NCBI GenBank assembly: GCA_019925795.1
Contig: CM034307.1
Coordinates: 61,690,864-61,754,863, forward strand
Origin: Dendrobium chrysotoxum
Taxonomy: Eukaryota > Streptophyta > Magnoliopsida > Asparagales > Orchidaceae
Direction of reading: 5' to 3'
DNA: 64,000 nucleotides
Positions 11,379 through 23,700 of the stretch are shown here, one piece after another (position 1 is the first letter of the stretch; each line of letters begins with the position of its first letter). The notes below the pieces were generated by a model, which did not search any database, was not told the DNA's origin, and saw only the letters and a program-made list of their open reading frames with translations. Made by a program: the position numbers and the translations under genes.

Positions 11379-12788
11379 AATTCCCCTCTAGGAGCTTCTA
11401 GTAAGCATCTTGGAACATTTGCCACCAGCCATTTACGAGCTTGACTGAAGGAGAGAAAGATTTGAAGTGAAGAAGAGAGTTAGAGTGAAGAATAGCCTTG
11501 AAATTGGCATGTTTATAAAGAGTTGCCCATATCATCCAGGACGATCGTGATATCATCTAGGATGATTTGAAGCAATAATGTCGACCAGGCTGATTGGTCA
11601 AAAAGGCGGTTATATCATCCAGGATGATCAGGTATCGTCCAGAACGATTAGACTTAAGTGATCATCCCGATGAGTCCTTTTGAACGATCGTTGATGAAAA
11701 GTATTATCTAGGACGATATGGTGGATCATCCAGGATGATCGATAATAATGGATCATACCAACTGAATTTAAATCATCAAGTATATTGTTAACGTGGATCG
11801 TCCAGGATAATTAGGTGTATTGTCCAGGAAGATGTCCAATAATTGGTTCAGATCAGCCATTGGAGTGGAGATGTGATCATATCATCCAGGATAATGTGGA
11901 TATCGACCATGACGATGTGAGAAAATTTTGAAAAAAGTTTGATGATAAAGAGGAATGATCAAGGGAGTTCAAAATACAAAAAAAGATTCAAATCAAAATA
12001 TAAAAAAAATAAAATAATCAACGAAAACCATAAATAAAAATAAAGTTTTTTTTTAATCGATCACTCTAGTAAAAGAGAATTTTTCCTACAGTTTAAATTC
12101 AAAGGCCAATAAGAAGAAATTGATGATACTGAAATCTAAATAAAGTTAGAAAATTGATTTTTGTAAACCCTACCTCAGACACCTTACAGGTTCAACTTCC
12201 TTGTAAACATAAATCTAATTCAGAAGAAACAAAATTAAATAAGAAAAGGGATCCTTTCAAACTTATTTCTAAAAAAATATCTGATAAAATAATATTGTAA
12301 AGTAAAGAATCAAAAATCATGATTTTTTATCTCAAGTGCTTGAAAATGTTAAGTGGCATAAGGATTCTTCCAAGATTTTTAAAGATTTGTAAGAGGAGAA
12401 AGCTTATTTCTTTGTGGGCTCATTTTGTGTCTCTTTTTCAGTTATTTGACGCACTTTGCGCAGCTTTTAATTTTTGATACACTTTATGTATCTTATAATT
12501 AATTGACAAATATTGTGCATCTTTTCAGTGTTCGGCTCATTTTGTGTCATATTTTCATTTGATTGACGCACTTTGCGCATCTTTTACGAGCTTCCTATCT
12601 TTTAACACCTGAAGAAAATAAACAGGAAATCAAGAATAAAAGAAAAACACATAAAAAGAAATAACAAAATCAAACAAATAATAATAAAAAAAGGAAAATC
12701 AGCAGGAAATCAAAAAACACATAAAAATAAACAGACAAATAAATCAAATAAAAACTAAGTGCTGAAAGATAAATAGAGAGTATCAATT
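11379..12788. other. Non-coding 3' internal region of the copia element
   Basis: This holds palindromic ATCATCCAGGATGAT-like motifs (11529-11920) and an AT-rich stretch. A duplicated block with TTGACGCACTTTGCGC appears at 12417-12467 and 12535-12586, spaced 118 bp, with weaker copies between. No intact gene is present. Confidence 0.65.
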
Positions 12789-13682
12789 TCAAGTATGAAT
12801 ATCTATCACATATAATCTAGTTTTTAAGGTGCTAAAGGTTTCAATGTCCAGTGGTTTTGTGAAGATATCTACTAGTTTATTTTTAGTGGCTACGTGATGT
12901 AGCTCTATGTCTCCTTTGGTAACATGGTCCCTAATAAAGTGGTGTATGATGTCAATGTGTTTAGTCCTTGAGTGTTGTATTGGGTTCTTTGAAATGGATA
13001 TAGTACTAGTGTTATCATATAGGACATAAATTGTGCCTATAAGAAGTCCTAAATCCATAATTTATTATTTTAAGCAAAGGACCTGGGCACACAACTTTCT
13101 AAGGCAATGTATTCAGCTTCAGCAGTGGACAGTGCAACTGAGTTCTATTTTCTATTTTCTACTGGACCAGGAGACTAAAGATTATCCTATAAATTGACAT
13201 GTTCCAAAGGTACTATTTCTATCCATCATACATCCTACAAAGTCAGAATCAGAATATCCTACAATTTCAAAGGAGGTGCTGTGCCTAAGATATTAAATTT
13301 TTAAGTTTTGGGTTACTAAGAGATATCTAAGAATTTTGTTAACAGCAGTCAGGTGGGACTCCTTTGGATCAGCTTGAAATCTAGCACAGAGATAAACACT
13401 AAACATAATATTAGGTCTGCTAGCAATCAGGTAAAGAAGTGATCTAATTATTCCTCTGTACTTCTTCATATCAATAGATTTTTCATTTGAATTCTTATAT
13501 AACTGGACACTGGAACTCATGGGAGTGTTGATTGTCTTGGCTTTGTCAATTTCATATTTCTTCAGGATGTCCTTTATATATTTTGATTGATTAAGAAAAG
13601 TTTCATCATCCAATTGCCTTATGTTGAATCCCAAAAAGTAGGATAATTCTCCCATCATACTCATCTCAAATTTTTTACTCAT
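12789..13682 (-). pseudogene. Copia RT C-terminus and RNase H remnant
   Basis: The segment 13682-13293 gives GELSYFLGFNIRQ, TPMSSSVQLYK and YRGIIRSLLYL, the conserved RT connection of Ty1/copia. After a damaged stretch (13292-13059), 13058-12789 gives the RNase H end, with YDNTSTISISKNPIQHSRTK, HIDIIHHFIRD and VDIFTKPL. The canonical CDN..A motif is altered to YDNTST. Multiple frames are needed, so it cannot be translated as one protein. Confidence 0.88.
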
Positions 13683-13737
13683 TATTTTAGAAAAATTATC
13701 ACATAAATTTTTATCAGAAGATTTAAAAAGTATATCA

Positions 13738-14290
13738 TCAATATAGATCTAGACAATGATTAATTCATCTCCTATTCTCCTAAAAAAAAGAGTGGTGTCT
13801 ATGCTCCCCTTAACAAACTCTCTTTCTAGCAGGAATGTACTAAGCCTCTCATACCATACTTTGGGTGCCTGTTTTAATTCATATAAAGCCTTTTTTAATT
13901 TAAAAATATGATTTGGAAATTCAGAATTCTCAAAGCTAGGGGGTTGCTCTACAAATACATCTTTCTTTATTATCCTATTTAAAAAGATACTCTTGACATC
14001 CATTTGGAAGAGCTTAAATTTCTTATAACAGGCAAATGTTAGTAGCACTCTAATGGCTTCCAAATGGACTACATGGGAAAATATTTCCTCAAAATCAATT
14101 CCTTCTATTTGGTTATACCCCTTAGCCACTAATCTTACCTTATTCCTAACCACTACACCAGAATTATTTATTTTATTCTTAAAGACCCATTTTGTTCTTA
14201 CTACACTCTGGTCCTTAGGTCTTTCTACCAGCTCCCAAATAATATTTCTAATAAATTGGTTTAGTTCCTCTTGCATGGCTAGGATCTAGA
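13738..14290 (-). pseudogene. Copia reverse transcriptase remnant
   Basis: The open segment 14276-13749 encodes the RT domain: the WELVERP start, KWVFKNKINNSG, LVAKGYNQIEGIDFEEIFSH and QMDVKSIFLN. The usual copia sequence has DVK-AFLNG, so the FLNG glycine is lost. QPPSFE and LKQAPKVWYERL follow. The catalytic YVDD box is present as YIDD at about 13748-13737, just behind a TAG stop. The product is inactive as it stands. Confidence 0.92.
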
Positions 14291-14439
14291 ATTCATCAGA
14301 AAGGGCTTGATTGATGTTGGTGGGTTCAATCATTGAAATGAAGGCAGAGTGGTTTACTTTTTTTTTCTAAATCCATGCCTAATTCTAACACCTTCAGAAG
14401 GGTCTCTTAAGATGAGTTCTTTAGGATGACTCGAAGAAT

Positions 14440-14879
14440 ATCTTCATTCTCTAGGCAGTGAAACTTCAGGTTTTACCCTTTCCTCAAGATTCACAGATTC
14501 TACTCCTTGGGTGACTTCTACAACCTCCTCTTCTTCTACCCTAGACCCTCCAGAATTATCAGATTCATCAAACATAATATGAGTGGTCTCCTCAATAATC
14601 AGGGTTCTTTTATTAAAGACTCTATAGGATTTTCCAACACTTGAGTAACCTAGGAACACTCCTTCATCAAATTTTGAGTCAAACTTTTCTAGTTGAGACT
14701 TCCCATTATTTAAAATGAACACCTTACATCTAAAGACCCGAATGTGAGAGAGGTTGGGTGTCCTACCCTTAAGAATTTCATAGGATATTTTGTTCAGCTT
14801 AGATCTAAGATTTACCCTATTCAAAACATAACAGGCTGTATTCATCACTTCTGCTCAGAAGTATTTAGGAAGTACTCAG
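14440..14879 (-). pseudogene. Copia integrase, C-terminal part
   Basis: 14848-14444 is open and reads TACYVLNR, GRTPNLSHIRVFRC and DEGVFLGYSSVGKSYRVFN, the end of a Ty1/copia integrase with its GKSYRV motif. Just upstream (14879-14849) the frame carries TGA where Trp is expected in the Y-F-W-A-E motif. It continues directly from the integrase part at 30474 on the far side of the nested insertion. Confidence 0.9.
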
Positions 14880-14899
14880 CTAACTGTTGACCTCATTTT

Positions 14900-16050
14900 T
14901 GTATGAGGTTAGTAGAACTAACACAGACCTTAGGATCTTTCCCATCCTTAGGATCAATCCTGACTCTAGGATCAATCTGATCATAGATCAATCTAGATTC
15001 AAATCAATCCTGATCTCAGATCAATCTAGTACCCAGACTATTCTAGACCCTGAGATTCTTCTTAGGTTTTAGAGCTCAAGATCATTCTAGAACCTAGGTT
15101 CTAGGATCATTCTAGAGTCCAAAAATCCTAGGATCTTCCTAGATTTTAGACCTCAGGATTTTCCTAGACTTTTAGACCCTAGGGTCTACCCTAGATCTTA
15201 AGATTCCTCCAGATCCATCTAAATCTTAAGAATTATCTAGACCCTAAGATCTTTCTAGAATGTAGATTTCAGAATCTACCCTAGATCCTAGACCTTAGGA
15301 TTCTTCCTAGATTCCAGATCTTATGATTTATTCTAGACCCTAGGATTCTCCATAGACTCTAGATCCTAGATCTACCTAAATCATAAGAGCACTCTAGATT
15401 CCAGATCTTAAGATACTCTTAAACTCTAAACCTTAGGATATTCTTAGAATTCAAACTCCAAATCAATTCAGATTTTAAATTAACCTATTCAAAATTTAAA
15501 TCAATCCAGATCTCAAGATAATCCCAATTTATAATCAATCTAGACTTTTGTTCAATCTGAATCTAAGTCAATCCAGAATTCAAATCCATTTTGATTTTAA
15601 ACCCATTCAAACTTCAAATCAATCTCAATCTTAAGCTAATCTAGATCTACTCAATCTCTAGATCATCCCAGGCCTTAGATCCTATGATTTCTAAAATTTA
15701 GGATTCTCCTAGACTCCTAACCCTAGGATCTACCCTGACTTTAGATCAATTTAGGTCTTAGGACTCTCCTAGACCTTAGATCTATCTAGACCCTAGGATC
15801 TTTCTAGAGTTTAGACTTTAGGATCTACTTTAGATCCTAAGACTCTTCTAGAATCCAAACCCTAGAATCCAGACTTTAGGACCTACTCTAGATCCTAAGA
15901 GCCTTCTAGATCCCAAACCTTAGGGTTTCTTAGACTCTAGAATCCTTTTAGATCTTAGACCCTAGGATTCTTCTAAATTTTAGGCTCTAGGATCCAATAT
16001 AGATCTTAGATTAATTTAGATCTTCATTCAATTCAAACTTCAATCAAATC
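14900..16050. repeat. Degenerate CCTAGGATCT / AGATCTTAG repeat field
   Basis: Short variants of CCTAGGATCTACCCTAGATC, AGATCTTAGACCCTAGG and TCAATCTAGATC follow each other for more than 1 kb, with no fixed period that I can set by eye. It contains CCCTAG and CTAGA runs but not the plant telomere unit CCCTAAA. Confidence 0.7.
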
Positions 16051-16740
16051 CAGACTTCAAACCCCTCAAAACCTTAAACCTATCCTGATTTCAATTCTAC
16101 TTCAGACCTTGATTCTATCTCTGATCAAGCTTCAACCCTATCCTATCATTTATAATCTTTAAATGATCATAAATGATTTGGGTAATTCAAACCCTATCAT
16201 TCAAACTCAAAATCCAGCTCAAAACCAGAAATCCAGATCAAATTTCAAAAGCCAAAGGTCTAAGTCCTGAAAACCTTTTCCAGTGAATCTTTGAATATTT
16301 CAAAATCCTATCAAATGACTTCTGATTCAGAGTCTATCAGTTGCATACTGACGTGACATGTCTCTAGAGGCAACCCTTCAAATTTGAGCTCATTCTGAGA
16401 TCTCTAACCCCAGAAACTGAATTGAAATTCAAAGGCTGTAAAACCTTCAAATATTTACAATCTGTGCCACTAGACCTGCTGCCACCTAGTGGATCCTGAC
16501 CTTGGAGCCTTCTCCAAACCCTCAAATCACTTCCAAACCCTTGATTATGACCCATTGAGCAATAAACTGAATTTTGATGGACTTAATTTGACCCCCAGTT
16601 GATCAGGGGTCAAAATGACCAAAATACCCCTATAGGGTGTCAATAGTCACTTTGAACCAAATGAGCTCCAAATCAAATGCAACCACTTCCAGCAAGTTTC
16701 AAATGTCAAACCCAACCTATTGGACCCAAAACTAGCCCTT

Positions 16741-17720
16741 GGGTCAACCTGGTTGACCAAGTCAACCTAGGTTGACCAAAAAGGCCTTTTAGGGTTTAAA
16801 TAGGTCATTTTGACCAAATGACCTCTTCAGACCTTGGGACCACTTCCATTGATCTCTAAATATCATTTTAAATATATTGAGCTCAATCTCAGACCCTGGA
16901 CCCACCTGGTTGACTAAGTTAACCATGATTGACCTAAAAACCCATTAAAGATCCAAATAGGTCATTTTGACTAAACAATCTCTCCAGACCTTGAGACCAC
17001 CACCAGTAGACTCAAAATTTTATTTTGAACTGATTGAACCTAGTCCATGACCCTGGGTCAACTTGGTTGACCAAATCAACCTAGTTGACCCATTAGCCCC
17101 ATTAAGGGCTTAAATAGGTGTTTTTGATCAAATAATCATTTTGATCACTGAAGACACTTCTAACAGACTTCAAATATCATTTGAAATTGATTTAGTCTAA
17201 ATTCATCTCCTGGGTCAACCTGGTTGACCAAGTCAACCTAGGTTGACCTAAACACCCCTTTAAGCCCTTAATGGGTTATTTCAACCCATTCAACCTCCTG
17301 AATCCCTTTCAAGTCTCAAATCAATTCATAATTATGGTTTAAACATGCTTCAAACTTTAGCCAATCAAATCAAAGTGGCATTGACCAAGTCAAACCTATA
17401 ATATTTGGTCAAAATCCCTCTCATGCATATGTATGCATTCAAACCTCAAGACTTTGGCCTTAAGCTCTTTCCAAATTAACTCAAAGCTTTACCCCATGTC
17501 CACCTAGGCCTAAGTTGACTGTTTGACCAGTCAAACAGTCAACAAGGGGTCTAAATGGCTTTAAAGCATGAATAAACTACCTTTTAGCTCATCATATCTC
17601 AAACCCCACCTAATCCATATCATTTTAAATCACTCCAGCAGCTTAAGACAATTCACCATGCCACCTAAGCAGTCAAATTGACTGTTGACTAGTCAAACTA
17701 GTCAACAAGCTTTTCTAATG
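16741..17720. repeat. About 157-bp periodic array with TTGACC/GGTCAA palindromes
   Basis: Near-identical blocks GGGTCAACCTGGTTGACC plus AAGTCAACCTAGGTTGACC start at 16741, 16899, 17054 and 17212 (spacings 158, 155, 158). Between them a conserved sentence recurs (GGTCATTTTGACCAAA, then CCAGACCTTG..ACCAC). Decayed relatives follow at about 17380, 17514 and 17676. Each block contains several TTGAC cores. Confidence 0.85.
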
Positions 17721-18849
17721 GTCTTAAGTGGTCAAATAGCTTGGTCCAAGCCTATTCCCTTTACTCCAACCTATTCCAGCTATTAAGAAGTACTCTAGAA
17801 CATTCCTAAGACATATCCCAGCCCTTGGATCTTGATCCAAGGGCTCTAATAATCATCATGTGCAAGTGGGGACCAAGGGAGCTTTCCACGTGGCTTGTCC
17901 TTGGTGTCCTTGATTCTACAACTTTTCAACCACCCCAGGGGCAGGTGGCAGCCATCTAGGGGTGCTCCCAACCGATCCCAGCCCTTCATTCCATCTGAGA
18001 TGGTTAGAATAGGGCAAAACCCCAAAATGATGTCTCATTCCATCCTTATCATTCTCTCACTAGTCTTCAGCTTCTCCAACCCAAACCCCTATTCCATTGA
18101 GCTTTCCAGGAGTTTCCCCAGCCTTCCCGACCAAAGCCCCACTGGTCAAAGCTCGTCGGCGAGCAGATCTCGGCGAACTAAGGCTTATTACGTCCAAGTC
18201 TTATAGCAGACGATCCAGGACGTTTCGAGCTGGGATTTCAACTAGTAAAGTGAGCGTGGAAAGACAATAATCTCAGAGAATCAAAAACCTTGAAGATCGA
18301 ACGGTTAGTTTGTTCAAAATCCTTAACCCTAGCCAGTACACTTAGCTTTAAATAGCATTCCATTAAGTGATTTTAAAACGTTAAAACTTTCTCCACAAAA
18401 ATTTTGTTCATCTAATCTATTTAAGTTTAAAATTTCATTGTATTTGATCAATCGGATCAATCGAACGGGCCAAAAAATGTAATCTAGGGTTCTTCCGTTA
18501 AACCTGCCCGTAGTACGTTTTTTGGACCGTTGATCCAGTGATCAACGGTCCAAATCACGTTGTTCCGTGCATTGATCCGCCGTGTATACGCGTTTACTAG
18601 ATCGGAACACCCTCCGCCTTGATCCTGGCCGTTCATTCACGAACAGCGGAGATCCTACGGTGCCCGCAGCCGCTGACGTGGTTAAATTAACCGCGTCAGC
18701 CGCAGGCCAATTAATACCTCATGATTACACGGCGGCGCAATTATGGGTCATTAATGCGCCGCCGCGCAATCATCATTAATGATTGTCGCAGTTATTTTGA
18801 GCCATTCCCCAGCTGCCATGCGTCCGTCCCGTCGCTACCGGCGCCGCCA

Positions 18850-18941
18850 CCTCTTAAATTAGTTTTAAATTATTTTAAAATCTTTTTTTACATAGAAAAT
18901 TGTAAAAATTAGTATAAAATAATTTTAAATAAAAAATTTAA

Positions 18942-18975
<34 letters not shown>

Positions 18976-21240
18976 AAATTCAAAATTTTGAATATCATAA
19001 ATTTAAAATTAATATTAATTTAAAATATTAATTATATTGTTAAATACTTTGATTAAATAATTATTTACTTATTTAATAATAATTAAAATATATTATATAA
19101 TAATAAGTTTTATTTTAAAATATATCTTAAATTTTTAGAATTTCTAAATCTTTTAATTTAAAATATTTTATTTAAATACTTTAGATAATTTTAATATATA
19201 TACTAATATTTAATTAATATTAATCTAATCATTTTAAAACTTTAAAGTATTATTTAAAATATCTTAATTAAATTATAAAACATGTTTTAAATATTTTTGA
19301 AATTAAAGTTTAATTCAAATTTAATATTTAATACAATTTGAATAATTAAGTAATTAATTAATAATTAAATAATTAATTATTTAACATTTTATTTATTTAT
19401 TTTATTTAAATGCTTAAATATTTAATTAAATATTAATTATGATTGAATTTAAATAATAAAAAATTTTAATTAAAGAAAAATTATTATAAATAATTTTAAA
19501 ATTCTAGAAATATTTTAATATTTAATTAAATTTAATTTAAAAATTACCATGAACTTTAATTAATTTTAAACTATTTAAATTCGATTAATGAACCCTAGAA
19601 TTTAAAAATTCAAAATAAATTCAAATAAAATAAAAAAAATACAAATAATATATCAAAATTTTTAGAAAATTAAGAATTTAAGTTTAAAATTATTTTCAAG
19701 ATTTAAAAACTTAATCTATATTAATTTATTTGAATTACTTGAATATTTTAATACTTAAATAATATTTAATTGAATATTATTTTAAATATTTTGAAATTTA
19801 AGTGTTATTTTTAAACAATTCTTAAAAATCAGAGAACCTCTCAAGTATTTTAAAATTAATTTAAAGTATATATTTAAATTATTTTAATTTTTAAACCTAT
19901 ATATATATATATATAGTAATATATATTTATATGTATATTTCAAAGCTATTTTAAAATTATATTTATTTAAATTTTGATCATTAAGAGGTCCATTGAAATT
20001 TAAAACCTAGATCGAGCTTGATTGAATAGAATTTGTGGAGAAAGATGATTAATTAATGTACTTTATTAATTATTCATTGATTAATCCTTCATTTAATTAA
20101 AATTTAAATTGATTTGCATGTGTAGGTACACACACCACTTAGTTCAAGGCTCTCCTAGATTTAGGAATTGATTGTGAATGATGTGTGTTTCTATATGTAA
20201 TTGTTTGAGGGTTAGTTAAAACTTTGATTCAAACCTATTGAATCTAGAGACATCAGTAGGGACAATAATTAAGGACTTTGTTTAGAGAACTTAGATTAAG
20301 TTTAATAATTAGGATATAATTTCAATTGACTTGAAAATTTGAACACTTGAACTTATTGACACTCTCAGCTCTAGGAAATTTTCTCACTGAATTTTAAAGT
20401 CATTAAGCCCCTTAATTAATTTAATCAAAATTAAACCTTAATTAAGCCTTAAAACCTTCCAGAAATTATAATAAATCAAATTTAAATCCAAAAATTACAC
20501 ATAATACCTTAAACTGACCAGAATTGAACCCTTAATTAATAAAAAATAAAATCCCCTTGACTGGACTTCAAAATTAAGTTTAATTTAAGTTTAATTAAAA
20601 TTAAATATTTAATTAATTAAAAATAATTAAAAATTCAAAAAATTTATCAAACACTTGGAGATCACTCCTTAGGTCATTTCTAACCTTTGGAGTTGATTTC
20701 AAGGAGTTTGGAGGTCATTTGGATTCAAATCATCAAAAGGCCCCTAATAAAATAAATTAAATAATTCAAATAATTGTCAAAACTTTAAAAATTCATAACT
20801 AATTCAAATGAACTCCAAATTGAGCAAACTCAAAGGCATACAAATCATCTTAAGGTCTAATATTTATAAAAAATGTTAAGTTTCCAGAAATCAATTAATT
20901 TTGAAAAAGTCAACTTTTGGTCAAATCTAGTTCAAAATCAAGTCAAAACTTCAAACCTTCATAATAAAATCTAAAAAAATCCAATTTTAGCATACTTACT
21001 GTCTAACTGATCGTATTAAGGTCTAGTATTTTAATAAAATATTAATTTTTTATAAAATACTTTAAATCAAAAAGTCAACTTTTGACCCTTGAATTAAATC
21101 ATTAAAATAATCCAAAAATTTCCAAAATTCCACAAATAATTAAAAATTCTAAAAAACATCAATTTAATTTTAAAACCAACAACCAATCAATTCTAATTAA
21201 ATTTTAATTAACTTTCAACCTTAATTAAATTTAAATCATT
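18850..21240. other. Strongly AT-rich non-coding block
   Basis: Almost entirely A/T with TTTAAAT, AATTAAT and short AT runs (18945-18967). No reading frame of note and no recognisable element. It lies within the unclassified nested element. Confidence 0.7.
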
Positions 21241-22652
21241 TAATCATATGGGGTACCACTAGTAATCGAGGCCTACGAGGTTATTAAATTAGCCCCAAGG
21301 AAGGTGAAATAAACTTCACGGACTCGGTGTTCAACAAAGGTGGTATCCAATAAACAATTGAAATTAAGTTTAAAATTAAATTTAAACCATTAAGATTTAA
21401 GCTTCAATTAAATTCTCCCTTAAGCATTTTCAACCAACCAGAATCTTTAACAACTTTAACTAATGATCCTACTTAGGACATATCAAACCCACACAACCTG
21501 TATACACACTTTAGATGGTTTGCTAGGACAATCAACTCTAGTTTTAGGCTAGGTCGGTGTTTACTTTTCTGCTGTGTGCCAGGTTTTTGAACTTTTACTG
21601 CATACTATTTGCTAGTAGTAGAATTGATGTGTTTATTTATTTAAATTTCAGCACTCTGTGATATAATTGATTGTGCGTTAAATCTACCCCTAGGTTAGGA
21701 ACGATCTGTACTAATTCAATCTTATGCAGGTGGCCTTGCTCATACAGGGCATTTAAAATTAAAAGGGGCAATCAAATAATTAAGCTTTAAATTAACGCTA
21801 TTTTCTACAGGCGCTCCAGAATGCTTAAGTCCCCCTTTAATATTTAAAGAGCATGGCCAAGTGTGGCTGTGATTGAGCTATCTTTATATTTTAAATATTA
21901 ATTGCTTGAGATTGATTATAATTGTCTGGGATGTCAAATATAAAATGCTGATTATTAGGATAACCTTGCAGGATCGAGTCTAGATTTTTCAATTTTGATT
22001 AATGTAATTTGATATTTGAATTGAGTTATAATTGTTAAGTGTTTTGAGAATGGGATATTTAAGTATCCAATTTGGAATCCAAAGAGGAAGAGACATCCCT
22101 TAGGGGAGAGTCTCTTTTCATTTGGAGATCCAAATTTGGATGATTTCAAATATCCAAAGAGAAAAGATAACCCCTTTCAAAGGAGAGTTTCTTTTCATTT
22201 GGATATCCGAACCCGACGATCCAAGGAGTTACAAGGAGACAAAGAAGTGAAGAGCGAGAAGACCCATTCTCAAAGTCACTTGAGTCTTAGGAGTAGAATC
22301 AAGGTTGTAGTCAGTGGTACCCGGCCAGTTTACTTTTCCTGCAGACCCTGGGTTGTATAATTAAGTGGCACTTGCCACATGAACTTTCAGTTTGAACTTT
22401 AAATTTAATTGATTTGATTATTTAATTTATTATTTGATGTGTTAATTGCGATTAAGGACCCGCATGCTTTTAGAAGTTTTTTGGCGATCTTGCATGTCGT
22501 ATTTGATTTAGCCTGGAACCCGATCGGAGGCTCGTGAGGGTACAGTCAAAAACTATTTCTATTTAAACAAAATTTAAAAACTTTAGGCTCAGATAGAAAC
22601 TCTAACGCTTTTAAGAAGTAAGCCAGGACTTGCCGGAGGTTTTTCATGCATT
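21241..22652. other. Non-coding part of the unclassified element left of the gag-only element
   Basis: Mixed composition, no gene. Two similar blocks, 'agaggaagagacatccctta..gagtctcttttcatttgg' (22080-22130) and 'agagaaaagataacccctt..gagtttcttttcatttgg' (22157-22205), form a local duplication with a spacing of about 75 bp. No primer-binding or polypurine signature was found. Confidence 0.5.
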
Positions 22653-22657
22653 CATAT
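22653..22657. repeat. Target site duplication CATAT (left)
   Basis: Identical to 29151-29155, immediately outside the two LTRs of the gag-only element. Confidence 0.95.
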
Positions 22658-23649
22658 TGATACGTCATCAGAAAATCATCTTGATCGGGCACGAATCTCG
22701 AGGAAAAACTCAAGTTGGAAACTTCAAAAATTATTTCGGAGACCATTTAAACTTTGATTTCAGCAAACTTATAGTCGAACTGAGCGTCTCGGAAATACGA
22801 ATCCAACGACACCAAATTCGACTCAATCCGAGCCCAAGTGAGTCCAAATCAAGTACCCGAAGCGCTGTTGGAAGCATCAAATAGCTATTTGAGTTACCAA
22901 ACGGTCTCCGATTTTGGCGAGCTTATAGTCGAATCGAGCGGATCGACGAGACGAATCCAACGAGCCCAAGATCCTAGAATTCTGATATCATTAAGACCTT
23001 CAAATGCTTGATAAACGGTTCATGATCAAGGGATTCAATATCGGCCGTTCATCCGGATCACTCCCTATTTGCCCCTGATCCCTCACATATTTACGGGCTA
23101 TGCCACTCCAGAAAAACTATAAATAGCCCCTCATTTCTCTTAAGAAGGGACCCAAGCCAAGAAGCCAAGAAGAGAAGAAGAAGAGAAGAGAAGTCTAGGA
23201 GGGAACAGCTCCTCCTCGACCACCACCGGAACACCGCCGGAACTCCGCCGGAACACCACCGGAGCACCACCTGGTGCCCGAGGGACGCCGGAATTCTGCC
23301 CGACGCTAGAATTCTACCCGACGCCGGAGTGACACCGGACTTCTTCCCAAGTGACGCCGGAATTCTGTCTGATGCCCGAGTGACGTCGGAACTCTGCTTG
23401 GCCTTGTAATTGATACTCATTGTAATCTGATCGTCCTGAAGTTAAAGGACGAGTCAGCCTCGTGTATTTCAAACAACACTAGTGGAACATTTTCAACTGG
23501 GCGTGGCCCCATGGTTTTTCCCTTTTTCAGGGCTTTCCACGTAAAAATCCTGGTGTTTCTTTCACTCTTCTGTTTGTGTGTTGGATATACGTACAACGCT
23601 GAGACGGAAATATTAAACTCTATCGCCGCGTATATTTGAGTCCGCAACA
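22658..23649 (+). repeat. 5' LTR of the gag-only element
   Basis: 992 bp, TG...CA. It contains TATAAATAGCCCC at 23118-23130, a good TATA box. A purine-rich tract (aagaagagaagaagaagag) follows at about 23160-23195, then a CCGGAACACC / GACGCCGGAATTCTGCCC minisatellite at about 23215-23400. The same GACGCCGGA-TTCTGCCCGACG units recur inside the element at 26640-27230. Confidence 0.95.
23118..23130 (+). promoter_or_regulatory. TATA box of the gag-only element's 5' LTR
   Basis: TATAAATAGCCCC, a near-consensus plant TATA box within the LTR. The same sequence is intact in the 3' LTR at about 28619-28631. Transcription would start about 30 bp downstream, which leaves roughly 500 bp of R/U5. Confidence 0.6.
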
Positions 23650-23650
23650 G

Positions 23651-23670
23651 TTTAGCGCCGTCTGTGGGAA
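23651..23670 (+). promoter_or_regulatory. Primer-binding site
   Basis: TTTAGCGCCGTCTGTGGGAA begins one base after the LTR. It resembles the TGGCGCCGTCTGTGGGAA primer site of plant gypsy elements. The TGG to TAG change at its start is a departure from that pattern. Confidence 0.75.
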
Positions 23671-23700
23671 TCTTATCCCACAACTTCAAGTATTGCTACG

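Noticed and set aside
14900..16050. CCCTAG/CTAGA-rich field as interstitial telomere repeat
   Set aside because: The unit CCCTAAA is absent and the words vary too much; no tandem heptamer.
17895..18206. 103-residue frame with a signal-peptide-like stretch (ILIILSLVFSF)
   Set aside because: It lies in the non-coding nested element, has no family resemblance, and the hydrophobic part is short and surrounded by repeats.
23091..23420. 109-residue minus-strand frame in both LTRs of the gag-only element
   Set aside because: Present in both LTRs only because they are copies. Low-complexity, and antisense to the LTR transcript; no domain.
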